From Eubacteriales bacterium (GTDB taxonomy: Bacteria; Bacillota; Clostridia; Lachnospirales; Lachnospiraceae), in NCBI GenBank assembly GCA_030536575.1, contig JAUNPS010000015.1:1-64000 (forward strand): a DNA stretch of 64,000 nucleotides. The letters are read 5' to 3'. Below the pieces are notes generated by a model that saw only the letters and a program-made list of their open reading frames with translations, searched no databases and was not told the origin of the DNA. A program made the position numbers and the translations under genes. Positions 39,172 through 47,556 of this stretch are shown here, in pieces (position 1 is the first letter of the stretch; every line of letters starts with the position of its first letter).

Positions 39172-40304
39172 AAGAAAAAAGATGGGAACAGTCCGGGCCG
39201 GAAGTGCCGGAGAATTTTCATAAGAGATTTGAGGAGACGTTGGAGCAGATTGAACGGAAGCCTACGGCGCGGAAGTGGAAAACGGCTTACCGGGTGCTGG
39301 CGGCAGCGGCGGCGGTGGCAGCCCTGGGAGGAGGAACCGTCCTGGCGGCGGGAGTTTTTGGATGGAACCCCAAGGCTGTGGAGAAATGGCAGCCGTCGGA
39401 TGTGCAGCAGGAGGAGCTTGTGGAAGCGAAGGCTGCGCAGTCTTATGAGGAAGCGGGCGTTACCCAGGACGGCGTGACGGTGAAGCTTCTTCAGACTCTT
39501 CAGGATGAGCGGCAGATTTATATGATGCTGCAGGTGGATTTTCCGGAGGGGATGGCATTTTCATCAGAGTATACCTTTGACCAGTGGGAGGTTCTTGTGG
39601 ACGGGAAGCCGATTACGGATCTGGCCGAGCAGGAGCAGAGCAGCCTGGCCTGCGGTGGGAACTTTGTGAGTACGCCGGAGACGGACACCGGGGAAGTCTA
39701 TGAGGCGCTTTATGAAGTGAATGCGAGTTTTGCGAAAAAGGTGGATCTGGCCGGGAAGGAGATCGGCCTTGTGCTGAAGGATCTGTGCGATACGGAGAAG
39801 GGGGATGTGACGGAGAAGCTGGCGGAAGGAAGCTGGGAGTTTTCGTGGACGGCAGAGGATGCGTCGAAGATTGTGCGGACGTTTGCGGTGGAGCAGACGT
39901 ATGACTTTGGCGGGTATGAGATTCTGATTCAGAAGATTGAGCTGTCACCGCTGGGGTATACGGTTTATGCGGATTATGAGTCGGCGATGGCGGTGGAAGA
40001 GGATGAGCGGAACCGGTTTGAGTACAATGGGGATGATCCGGGGATGGAGCTGGATACGCGGCTGGCGATCCGGGGCGTGAAGATGAAGGATGGAACGGTC
40101 ATGCTGGCGAGTACGGAGAATGGAGATGCGGAAGGGGAAACGGGCGAGTTCCTTGCGTATGTCCTGGGAGGCAGCGGAATGAATAAGAACCAGGAGGAGG
40201 GGACGGTTGAGGTTTATCAGAACTTCTCGAAGGTTTTGGATATGGAGAATGTGGAGAGTGTGTATTTGATGAGGGGGGATGTGGAGATTTCTTTGGAAGG
40301 ATAA
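39165..40304 (+). CDS. DUF4179 membrane protein, probable anti-sigma factor
   Basis: A 379-residue protein: a cytoplasmic N-terminus of about 45 residues, one transmembrane helix (about 47-67, YRVLAAAAAVAALGGGTVLA) and a large extracellular region. The first extracellular part matches DUF4179 (from TQDGVTVKLLQTLQDERQIY), found in proteins encoded beside ECF sigma factors in Clostridia. It probably binds the sigma factor through the N-terminal tail and releases it on an outside signal (inference from gene order). The start overlaps the sigma stop by seven bases and has AGGGAGG upstream. Confidence 0.85.
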   Translation: MLEEKRWEQSGPEVPENFHKRFEETLEQIERKPTARKWKTAYRVLAAAAAVAALGGGTVLAAGVFGWNPKAVEKWQPSDVQQEELVEAKAAQSYEEAGVTQDGVTVKLLQTLQDERQIYMMLQVDFPEGMAFSSEYTFDQWEVLVDGKPITDLAEQEQSSLACGGNFVSTPETDTGEVYEALYEVNASFAKKVDLAGKEIGLVLKDLCDTEKGDVTEKLAEGSWEFSWTAEDASKIVRTFAVEQTYDFGGYEILIQKIELSPLGYTVYADYESAMAVEEDERNRFEYNGDDPGMELDTRLAIRGVKMKDGTVMLASTENGDAEGETGEFLAYVLGGSGMNKNQEEGTVEVYQNFSKVLDMENVESVYLMRGDVEISLEG

Positions 40305-40316
40305 AAGGAGTGGGGA

Positions 40317-40345
40317 AAAGTCCGGCGGGAGCCGGGCTTTTTCTT
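40317..40345 (+). terminator. terminator after the DUF4179 gene
   Basis: AAGTCCGGC pairs with GCCGGGCTT around GGGA, followed by TTTCTT. Confidence 0.8.
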
Positions 40346-40421
40346 GTCATATTTCAGACAGAAATCCCCTTTGAATGAGGTGAAAATGCAAGAATGTAGT
40401 TTGTTCCTGACGAAATAGAAC

Positions 40422-40450
40422 TTGTATTTCTTACACCGCTATTGTAGAAT
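40422..40450 (+). promoter_or_regulatory. candidate promoter
   Basis: -35 TTGTAT at 40422-40427, a 17-base spacer, and -10 TAGAAT at 40445-40450. It would drive the remnant coding segments and the unknown gene at 40668. Confidence 0.5.
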
Positions 40451-40675
40451 GAAAAGAGAAACACATACTTGGGTGACATTGCATACCAGAATTGTGACCT
40501 CACTTTAAAACTTCTGGCAGATGCACTGAAGAGAAAAAGCCTGAGAGGTTAAAAACAAATATAGACAAAAACGGGAAAACTTGCAGCGAAAATCGCGCAG
40601 AAATTTTCAGTATCCCAGGAAGAAGAAAGCGATTCCTACATTGCACGCTATTGGAGTGAAGAAGAACATGAATAA
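40451..40675 (+). pseudogene. remnant coding segments of unknown origin
   Basis: Two coding-looking stretches lie in this gap of more than 300 bases. Segment 1 (40451-40552) reads YLGDIAYQNCDLTLKLLADA, continues LKRKSLRG and stops. Segment 2 (40565-40675) is in another frame and reads GKLAAKIAQKFSVSQEEESD followed by SYIARYWSEEEHE and a stop. Neither has a plausible start codon. The amino-acid composition is protein-like, so this may be a decayed small gene. The identity is not recognised. Segment 2 supplies the ribosome site and first bases of the next gene. Confidence 0.4.
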
Positions 40676-41636
40676 AAAATTAAACGTCTATTTTGGCGCA
40701 AATTTCTGGCGAAAAAAAAGCGCCGCCCGGCCCGGCGTCGAAATCCCCATCCGGAAATCTTTCACCTGGGCCGGCCGCCAGTGGAACCTTTTGTCCCTCT
40801 ATACCTTCCCGGAAGGAGTCACAGCCGATTTTTGCATCCGGATTCCCAGGGAAGAAGTCGAAGTATTTCTGGAAAAATGGAGCGAACCGCGTCGGCTCGA
40901 AGCCATCCAAAACGACGACTACGAAGCCTGTGAACGCGAAAATCCCTTCCGCATGGACTTCTGGACGGAAGCCCGTTTAAACGGCGAACCCCTGAAATCC
41001 GAAGGAATGTGCATGATCTCCTGGCACCCCTGCGAAAAAGAACGGAACTTTGTCGAACCGGAAGCCGAAGAACTGATGGAAGTTTACGCCTGCGACCGAA
41101 ATTCCGGATGGTGTTTCGTGCGCGCATCCTTCCGCTATCCCTCGGAAAGTCAAAGCCAGCCGGATATCCGCACCTTGTCCATTACCCTGAAAGGCCGTCC
41201 GACACCTTTTCCCGGCGAACGCTTTCGGATAAAAGCAGGAGAAACCGAACGGGAAATCCCATTTACCCATCCGGTCACCGGTGAAGAACACCTCCTCAAA
41301 ATCCTGAGCTGCGAACCCTGCCGCCTGCCGGATCGCGCATTCCCGGACGAGGACTGTGAGTACCCCAGGGAGGGACTCAGTCTGACCTACACGGTTTCCC
41401 CGCGGATTGTTCCGGAAGAACTGCACATTACTGACTGTACACGAAGCGACCCGCCCAGAAAACTGCATGCGAATGCGGTATCCAGCGCATGCATTGCCGC
41501 TATTTTCACAAAGGGACAGCATCCGGACGCACAGAACGCCTGCTCCTCCCTGCATTTTGAACCCGTCACCGAAACGGAATGGAAAATGACTTTCTATCGA
41601 AATACAAAAGAAGAACTTGAACTGGAGGTAATCTGA
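40668..41636 (+). CDS. unrecognised protein, 322 residues
   Basis: Not recognised. The protein has no signal peptide or membrane helix, is mixed alpha/beta in character, and has many Trp, Pro and Cys residues (WAGRQWNLLSLYTFPEGVTA, MISWHPCEKERNF, EDCEYPREGLSLTYTVSPR). The start ATG 40668 follows GGAGTGAAGAAG; open sequence continues upstream without a better site. It ends three bases before the aldo/keto reductase start, so the two are surely co-expressed. Codon use resembles the C-ending style of the neighbouring reductase, unlike the older remnants upstream. Confidence 0.75.
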   Translation: MNKKLNVYFGANFWRKKSAARPGVEIPIRKSFTWAGRQWNLLSLYTFPEGVTADFCIRIPREEVEVFLEKWSEPRRLEAIQNDDYEACERENPFRMDFWTEARLNGEPLKSEGMCMISWHPCEKERNFVEPEAEELMEVYACDRNSGWCFVRASFRYPSESQSQPDIRTLSITLKGRPTPFPGERFRIKAGETEREIPFTHPVTGEEHLLKILSCEPCRLPDRAFPDEDCEYPREGLSLTYTVSPRIVPEELHITDCTRSDPPRKLHANAVSSACIAAIFTKGQHPDAQNACSSLHFEPVTETEWKMTFYRNTKEELELEVI

Positions 41637-41639
41637 CCT

Positions 41640-42626
41640 ATGAAGTACATCACATTGGAACATACGGACCTGGAACTTAGCCGTCTCTGCCTGGGCGGCG
41701 GCCAGTTCGGCGCGAAGCTGAACCGGGAACAGTCCTTCGAAATCCTGGACGCCTACGTGCGGGAAGGGGGCACCTTCATTGACACCGCGAACGTCTACTG
41801 CCGCTGGGTTCCGGGCGCGGAAAACAGCAGCGAAAAAATACTGGGAGAATGGATGAGAAGCCGGGGAGCTTCCCGGAACGTCGTCATTGCCACAAAAGGC
41901 GGACACTACGACCTGGCCCATCCGGAGATTAATCGGGTGACGAAAGAAGACGTCGCCAAAGACCTGGACGAAAGCCTGGAAAGCCTGGGCCTTGACACCC
42001 TTGATTTTTACTGGCTGCATCGGGACGATCCCCAAAAGCCCATCGAAGAAATCCTCGATATGCTGGAAGATTTCCGGAAGAGCGGGAAAATCCGCTACTA
42101 CGGGCTGTCGAACTATACGACGGACAGAATCCGCCAGGGAAAAGCTTATCTGGAGAGCAAAGGGATTTCCGGCCCCTGGGGCGTCTCGAACCAGTGGAGC
42201 CTGGCGACGTTCAATGATTGGAAAGACCCGAATCAAGATCCGACCATCGTAAAATTTACGCCGGAAGAATACGCATGGCACAAAGAAACGAAGGTTCCTA
42301 TCATCCCGTTTTCGTCTACCGCTTCGGGTTTTTTCGAAAAGCTGAAGCGTGCCGGAGTTCGTGTGGAGAATGGCGTCCTGATTGATTCGGGCAGAGCCAA
42401 GCAGGAGCTGCCCGCTTCCATGAGAGCCACCTACTGGAACGAAGAAAACCTGCGGATTTATGAAAAGCTTTTGAAAGTTCAGAGCGAAACCGGATACAGC
42501 CTTCAGGCGCTGTCGCTGGCCTATTTGCAGGAGCAGCCTTTCCAGGTCATTCCCATTGGCGGTGTGCGGAATCTGGAACAGTTAAAAGGCTTTCTGGAAG
42601 CCGGGGAAATGGACTTGAAGGAATGA
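41640..42626 (+). CDS. aldo/keto reductase
   Basis: A 328-residue NADPH-dependent TIM-barrel reductase. LSRLCLGGGQFGAKLNREQS leads in, GGTFIDTANVYCRW holds the catalytic Asp and Tyr, VVIATKGGHYDL the Lys, LDTLDFYWLHRDDP the His, and VIPIGGVRNLEQL the cofactor-binding end. It reduces sugar aldehydes or ketones, or works in the oxidative direction. The start follows TGGAGGTAATC inside the end of the upstream unknown gene. A mobile element (42635-42776) has inserted eight bases after the stop codon. Confidence 0.9.
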   Translation: MKYITLEHTDLELSRLCLGGGQFGAKLNREQSFEILDAYVREGGTFIDTANVYCRWVPGAENSSEKILGEWMRSRGASRNVVIATKGGHYDLAHPEINRVTKEDVAKDLDESLESLGLDTLDFYWLHRDDPQKPIEEILDMLEDFRKSGKIRYYGLSNYTTDRIRQGKAYLESKGISGPWGVSNQWSLATFNDWKDPNQDPTIVKFTPEEYAWHKETKVPIIPFSSTASGFFEKLKRAGVRVENGVLIDSGRAKQELPASMRATYWNEENLRIYEKLLKVQSETGYSLQALSLAYLQEQPFQVIPIGGVRNLEQLKGFLEAGEMDLKE

Positions 42627-42784
42627 GAACGTGTGTTACTGTTCAGACAGTACCTGAGCACTTAGCTGCTCAGGTACGTAAGAACGTGATTCAGGTGTGA
42701 GCAGGCTCTTTTGCGAAGCAAAATTTAAAATGAACCTGTGAATCGTTACTGGAACGAGGTACGAGGGAACAGTAATGAACGTGT
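42627..42784 (+). mobile_element. 142-bp MITE-like element with 8-bp target duplication (copy D)
   Basis: The element proper is 42635-42776. It begins GTTACTGTTC and ends GAACAGTAAT (9 of 10 bases inverted), and is flanked by perfect direct repeats GAACGTGT at 42627-42634 and 42777-42784. Inside are a 10-bp hairpin (TACCTGAGCA-CTTAGC-TGCTCAGGTA, 42651-42676) and the TTTTGC-GAA-GCAAAA hairpin shared with 36578-36635. No coding capacity. Its ends resemble those of elements A-C. Confidence 0.85.
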
Positions 42785-42869
42785 AATTTAATGTGAATTT
42801 TCTAAAAAAATGCCTTTGATTTTACATGAATGTTTGCTATACTATATTCAGTACCTTGGAGGAGGGCGA

Positions 42870-44168
42870 ATGATGTATAGAAAGATTATGGACTTTTTAG
42901 AAGCATGGAAGAGAAACGAACACCGCAAGCCTCTCATATTGCAGGGGGCAAGACAGGTGGGGAAAACTTACTCGATTCTGGAGTTCGGACGTACCCATTA
43001 TGAGAATGTGGCATATTTTAATTTTGAGACGAACCCGAAATTAAATAAAACCTTTGAGGAAAATATTAGCCCCAGCTATCTGATCCCGATTTTGTCCCAT
43101 ATCGCAGGCCAGACGATCATAAAAGAAAAAACGCTGATTGTATTTGACGAGGTGCAGCTATGTGAACGGGCTTTGACTTCCTTGAAATATTTTTGTGAGG
43201 ATGCTCCAGATTATCATGTGATCGTGGCAGGCAGCTTGCTCGGTGTGGCTGTTAATCGGGCGAAATTTTCTTTCCCTGTCGGTAAGGTAGATATGAAAAC
43301 TTTATATCCTATGGATATGGAGGAATTTCTGATTGCGATGGGCGAAGATGCTTTAGTAGAACAGATTAAAAAGTGTTTTGAAACAGATACGCCAATGCCG
43401 TCTGCGCTCCACGATGCGGCAATGCAGCTTTATCGCCAATACCTCGTTGTAGGCGGTATGCCGGAATGTGTTACACAGTTTGTTCAGACAAAGGACTATA
43501 TTCTGGTACGCCATACGCAGGATACGATTCTTGTAAGTTACCTCAATGATATGAGCAAATACAATAATCTGAATGAAATTAAGAAAACCAGACTTGCCTA
43601 CGACAATATTACCGTTCAGCTGTCAAAAAAGAATACCCGTTTTCAATATAAGCTGATTAAGAAAGGCGGACGGGCTTCCGAATTTGAAAACGCGATTGAA
43701 TGGCTTTGCTTGTCTGGTATCGTGTCGCAGGTTTACAAGGTGGAGCAAATCAAAAAGCCATTGGAAAACTACCGGGATATTGATGCTTTCAAGATTTATG
43801 TGTCGGATGTAGGCTTGCTTTCCGCCAAGAAAGATTTAGCTGCAAACGATATCCTCTATATGGTTGAGGAATTGAATGATTTTAAGGGCGGTATGGCTGA
43901 AAATTATGTTAATGTACAGCTTACCATTAATGGATACAACACTTACTATTGGGAGTCCGTGCGAGGGGCTGAAATTGATTTCGTCATTCAGCGTGACAGG
44001 AAGCTCATCCCGATTGAGGTTAAATCTGCTGACAATACCAGAGCCAAGAGCTTAAAGGTTTATATGGACACCTATAAACCTGCTTATGCGATCAAGCTCT
44101 CTGCGAAAAACTTTGCCGTTGAGGATAATAAAAAAATTGTTCCTCTTTATGCGGCATTTTGTATCTGA
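42870..44168 (+). CDS. AAA ATPase with DUF4143 C-terminal domain
   Basis: A 432-residue protein. The P-loop ILQGARQVGKTYSILEFG lies near residue 25, and Walker B-like TLIVFDEVQLCERALTSLKY near residue 90. The C-terminal DUF4143 region has GGMPECVTQFVQTKD and a nuclease-like GAEIDFVIQRDRKLIPIEVK with the D...ExK pattern. This family is widespread and multicopy in gut bacteria, with unknown role. The start at 42870 has TTGGAGGAGGG upstream. AT-richer than its neighbours and flanked by a mobile element, it is probably acquired. It differs from the 2-3.6 kb ATPase but shares the ATPase-plus-nuclease plan. Confidence 0.88.
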   Translation: MMYRKIMDFLEAWKRNEHRKPLILQGARQVGKTYSILEFGRTHYENVAYFNFETNPKLNKTFEENISPSYLIPILSHIAGQTIIKEKTLIVFDEVQLCERALTSLKYFCEDAPDYHVIVAGSLLGVAVNRAKFSFPVGKVDMKTLYPMDMEEFLIAMGEDALVEQIKKCFETDTPMPSALHDAAMQLYRQYLVVGGMPECVTQFVQTKDYILVRHTQDTILVSYLNDMSKYNNLNEIKKTRLAYDNITVQLSKKNTRFQYKLIKKGGRASEFENAIEWLCLSGIVSQVYKVEQIKKPLENYRDIDAFKIYVSDVGLLSAKKDLAANDILYMVEELNDFKGGMAENYVNVQLTINGYNTYYWESVRGAEIDFVIQRDRKLIPIEVKSADNTRAKSLKVYMDTYKPAYAIKLSAKNFAVEDNKKIVPLYAAFCI

Positions 44169-44219
44169 ATTTTAGACTGGAAGAGAAGATATCGGTGTCT
44201 CATTCATCGTGTTCCGCAA

Positions 44220-44258
44220 TGGATTTCGCGGCAAGCGGTAGTCCACCGGCGAAATCCA
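44220..44258. repeat. inverted repeat before cwlD
   Basis: TGGATTTCGC (44220-44229) and GCGAAATCCA (44249-44258) form a 10-bp stem with a 19-base loop. There is no T-run, so it may be a decayed element or a weak terminator for the ATPase gene. Confidence 0.55.
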
Positions 44259-44314
44259 CTCATAATTCCAGGCATCTCCGCTTATAAATGTAACAAACCT
44301 TCGGAGTATGCAGA

Positions 44315-45016
44315 ATGATGAGCCGAAAACTGCCGGAAATTCTTGTGACCGTGCTCCTGCTTTTCGGGGCGTTCTTTGTGGGGCGTGCGGGGGGCCGCCT
44401 GGCGGCGGCTACTGCCGGGAGCGAAAGCGTGAGCGGGGGAGCAGTAATTGTCGTGGACGCGGGGCACGGCGGCGATGACCCCGGAAAAGTCAGCGTCACC
44501 GGAACAAACGAAAAAGACCTGAACCTCTCCATCGCAAAGAAAGTAAAAGCCTGCCTGGAAGCCTATGGCTGTACTGTAACCATGACCCGCACCACCGACG
44601 CCGCCCTCTGCGACGACAGCACCACAAACAAAAAGCAGCAGGACATGAAAAACCGCTGCCGCATCATCGATGAAACCGCCCCAGCCCTGACTGTCAGCAT
44701 CCACCAGAACAGCTACACGGACAGCGCGGTGAAAGGCCCGCAGGTCTTTTATTATGAAAATTCCGAGGAAGGGAAGAAGGCGGCCGCGTGTATTCAGGAA
44801 GCGATGAATACGGGGCTGGCCATCGAGCGGCCAAGGGCAATCAAGGCGAATGATACATACTATCTGCTGAAGCGGACGAAAGCGGCTGTCCTGATTGTTG
44901 AATGTGGATTTTTGAGTAATCCGGAGGAAGCGGCGAAGCTGGAGACGGAAGAGTACCAGCAGCAGGTGGCGGAGTCGATCTGCGAGGGAGTTGCGGCGTA
45001 TTTGAAGGGTCTGTAG
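44315..45016 (+). CDS. cwlD: N-acetylmuramoyl-L-alanine amidase, CwlD type
   Basis: A 233-residue protein with an N-terminal membrane anchor (LPEILVTVLLLFGAFFVGRA). The amidase_3 domain carries zinc ligands in VVDAGHGGDDPGK, an NEKDLNLSIAKK glutamate segment, LTVSIHQNSYTD and the catalytic LIVECGFLSNPEEAAKL. CwlD removes peptide side chains from muramic acid in the spore cortex, with PdaA making the muramic-delta-lactam needed for germination. This supports a spore-forming host, though similar amidases have vegetative roles. It stands alone, with a GGAG upstream. Confidence 0.85.
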   Translation: MMSRKLPEILVTVLLLFGAFFVGRAGGRLAAATAGSESVSGGAVIVVDAGHGGDDPGKVSVTGTNEKDLNLSIAKKVKACLEAYGCTVTMTRTTDAALCDDSTTNKKQQDMKNRCRIIDETAPALTVSIHQNSYTDSAVKGPQVFYYENSEEGKKAAACIQEAMNTGLAIERPRAIKANDTYYLLKRTKAAVLIVECGFLSNPEEAAKLETEEYQQQVAESICEGVAAYLKGL

Positions 45017-45097
45017 AAGTCGGAAGCACAGGGTTGAGAATGATTCTGAAGTGCCGGAAGGCTCCAAACGCGCGCCGCCTGACTGCGTACACGCCGA

Positions 45098-45117
45098 GAG
45101 GGCGCCGAAGCGCCCTC
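45098..45117. repeat. GC-rich hairpin between cwlD and the dehydrogenase gene
   Basis: GAGGGCGC-CGAA-GCGCCCTC, a perfect 8-bp stem. No T-run on either strand, so it is only a possible terminator for the convergent genes. Confidence 0.5.
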
Positions 45118-45140
45118 CCGAAAACCCATAAAGCATCTGT

Positions 45141-46184
45141 TTAGAACTTAATTACAGATTTAATAACTTCATCCTTGTGCTTCAGGCTATAATCCACCCC
45201 TTCAATCACATCCTTAAAGTCATAAACATGCGAAACAATCTTCTTCAGCGGAATCAATCCCCCGCTCACCGCCTGAATCGCCGTCGGATACAGGTTCCGA
45301 TACCGATACACCGAATAAATCGTCCCCTCCATCGCATTCAGCGTCGCAATATCCAGCTCCAAAACCGGCTCCGGCGACACGCCAACCAGCGTAATCTTCC
45401 CAGCCCGCTTAATCAGCCTCGCCGTCTGCAGCGTCGAATGCCGGTTCCCGGCGCATTCATACACCAGATCCGCCCCGCCTCCGGGCAGCGTTTTCGCGAA
45501 CTCTTCAATACTCTCGTATTTGCCGTTAAAGGTACGCGTCGCACCGATTTCCTTCGCCTTTTCCAGACGTTTGTCCAGCATATCCACCGCGTAAATTTCG
45601 GTGATTCCTCTGGCCCGCAGGGACATAATCGTGACAAGCCCGATGCATCCGCACCCCAGGACAATGGCCGTCTGCCCGATCTTCGCATTGGAAAGCTCAC
45701 AGGCATGCATCCCGACAGCCAGCGGCTCCATCAGTGCACCTTCCATGGTGGAAACATTGTCCGGAAGCTTAAAGGTCATGCTTGCCGCATGGGTGCAGTA
45801 TTCGGAGAAAACGCCATCCTTTTCGCCGGGGATTGCCATAAATTTCACGTGGGAGCACAGGTTATAGTGGCCTTTCAGGCAGTCCTCACAGTGGCCGCAG
45901 GGAACGCCCGGTTCCAGCGCAACCCGGTCGCCCGGCGCAAAGCCTTCCACATCAGGCCCAACTTCCACAACCACGCCGCCCGGCTCATGTCCCAGCACCA
46001 GCGGCCCGTCCGGAACCCAGTTCGCCAGACGTCCATCCGAATAAAAGTGAAGGTCTGACCCGCAGACGCCCACATATTCCAGCTTGATCAGCAGTTCACC
46101 GGGGCCGGGAACGGGAATTTCGCGTTCGTCCCATTCCATTTTCATCGGCCCGGTCATCACAGCAACTTTCATTTTACCTTCCAT
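45141..46184 (-). CDS. zinc-dependent medium-chain dehydrogenase (sorbitol/xylitol dehydrogenase-like)
   Basis: A 347-residue MDR enzyme. The catalytic zinc site is in YVGVCGSDLHFYSDGR and LGHEPGGVVVEVG, structural zinc cysteines are in CGHCEDCLKGHYNLC, and the NAD motif is AIVLGCGCIGLVTIMSL. Relatives oxidise polyols to ketoses. An alternative in-frame ATG lies 12 bases inside. It is the last gene of the reverse-strand sugar operon, four bases after the trehalase-like gene, so it probably acts on a sugar or polyol released from the imported substrate. Confidence 0.88.
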   Translation of the reverse strand: MEGKMKVAVMTGPMKMEWDEREIPVPGPGELLIKLEYVGVCGSDLHFYSDGRLANWVPDGPLVLGHEPGGVVVEVGPDVEGFAPGDRVALEPGVPCGHCEDCLKGHYNLCSHVKFMAIPGEKDGVFSEYCTHAASMTFKLPDNVSTMEGALMEPLAVGMHACELSNAKIGQTAIVLGCGCIGLVTIMSLRARGITEIYAVDMLDKRLEKAKEIGATRTFNGKYESIEEFAKTLPGGGADLVYECAGNRHSTLQTARLIKRAGKITLVGVSPEPVLELDIATLNAMEGTIYSVYRYRNLYPTAIQAVSGGLIPLKKIVSHVYDFKDVIEGVDYSLKHKDEVIKSVIKF

Positions 46185-46188
46185 GGTT

Positions 46189-47460
46189 TCACCTCGTGTT
46201 CTTTCGCAGATTCGCTTGTGCCAGCTCTTTTTCCATATTCAGAGCCAGAATGTTCCAGTTAATAAACCCGCCGTTCATGATCGGGCTGCCGTCAAAGGGG
46301 TTATAGTATTCGTGCAGGCAGCCGGTTTTCGCCAGATCCTCCCCCAGAAGCCGGAGGGTACGGCGGCACATTTCCTCGGCTTCTTCCAGATACCCGTAGT
46401 CCAGAAAACCCTTGAAGACCACATAATTGGCCACCAGCCAGACAGGGCCCAGCCAGTTGGAGGGGTTATTCGTGACAGACAGGTCAAACATTTTTTCATC
46501 CTTCGCCAGGGTCGTAATGCCGTAAGGCGTATGGAAGGTCGTTTCATCCTTCCAGTGATTTACCAGGCTCGCCGCCTGCTTTGGCGTGGCGAATCCCGCC
46601 CACATAGGGATAAAGCCGGACCATACCCGGATTTTGATCGGGAGGGTCTTCCAGAAGACGCCCAGGCCCTCATGGAACCAGTCGAACTTCCGGGTTTTGA
46701 TATCCACGTCCACCGAGTAGAAAAACTGGTCGCGTTTGTCCCAGCATTCGGACTGGATGGCCTGAACCAGGGCATCCGCTTTCGCGCGGTAAACGCCGGC
46801 CCGTTCCGTCTGGCCGAACTGTTCCAGGATCTGTGCCATGCAGCCAAGTTCTTTCACCATGAAGCTGTTCAGGAAAATGTTCGCGGTGGAGAACTTCGGG
46901 CGGCCAAAGGAGGCGGGGTCGTTATCCATGCCGATCATGATATCGTCGCACCAGACATAAAGGCCGCAGTTCTCGAAGTAATAGTTTTTGTCATAGCATT
47001 CAAAGTATTTCTCAAGCTTCGAAAGACTGTCCTGAACCCAGGAATAGTCGCCGGTGTAGTCCGAAATCAGGCAGATCTGGCCGCATAAGAAGGGTTTGTG
47101 CATGTTCATTAAGACGCCTTCTTTATGCTTCATGTTTAAGTAGGGCTCCGGCCAGTCCTTCACCTCGATCATCATCGGGATGTAGCCGTCCGCAAGCTGA
47201 TGATCCAGGAAATTCTGAACATTGCCCCTGGCGTGGGTTAAGATTTTCTCCTGAAGCTCCTCGTCGAAGGAATCCATCATGCCAAGGAGGCCGTAGACCG
47301 ACCAGTACGTGTCCCAGTCCCAGACGTTTCCGTCATAGACGGAGCCGGGATCGATGAAGGGATAGCGGATAAAGCTTCGGGGTTCTTTTAAGAGGGAGCG
47401 GACGTTTTCCTTTATGTAGGTTCTTAAGTCCGCTGCATAATCGTGGTAAATCGCTTCCAT
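46189..47460 (-). CDS. trehalase-like / MGH1-type glycoside hydrolase
   Basis: A 423-residue alpha/alpha-barrel protein. Motifs are VYDGNVWDWDTYWSVYGLLG near residue 38, DGYIPMMIEV, FDWFHEGLGVFWKTLPI, SNWLGPVWLVANYVVFKG and HEYYNPFDGSPIMNGGFINW near the C-terminus. This pattern places it with GH37 trehalases and related GH63/MGH1 enzymes, intracellular because there is no signal peptide. It probably cleaves the oligosaccharide brought in by the adjacent ABC transporter; whether trehalose is the substrate cannot be settled. The start has GAAAGGAGC upstream. Confidence 0.82.
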   Translation of the reverse strand: MEAIYHDYAADLRTYIKENVRSLLKEPRSFIRYPFIDPGSVYDGNVWDWDTYWSVYGLLGMMDSFDEELQEKILTHARGNVQNFLDHQLADGYIPMMIEVKDWPEPYLNMKHKEGVLMNMHKPFLCGQICLISDYTGDYSWVQDSLSKLEKYFECYDKNYYFENCGLYVWCDDIMIGMDNDPASFGRPKFSTANIFLNSFMVKELGCMAQILEQFGQTERAGVYRAKADALVQAIQSECWDKRDQFFYSVDVDIKTRKFDWFHEGLGVFWKTLPIKIRVWSGFIPMWAGFATPKQAASLVNHWKDETTFHTPYGITTLAKDEKMFDLSVTNNPSNWLGPVWLVANYVVFKGFLDYGYLEEAEEMCRRTLRLLGEDLAKTGCLHEYYNPFDGSPIMNGGFINWNILALNMEKELAQANLRKNTR

Positions 47461-47556
47461 TGAAAAATGCTCCTTTCTATCGCTGTTTGCTTCGCTGCTG
47501 CGTGTGGAAAGCCGGGAGATCCTTCTCAGGGCACGGCTTTTGGAAGGGCAGCCGCA

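Noticed and set aside
45098-45117. Rho-independent terminator for cwlD or the dehydrogenase gene
   Set aside because: Strong stem but no T-run on either strand, so it was listed only as a hairpin.
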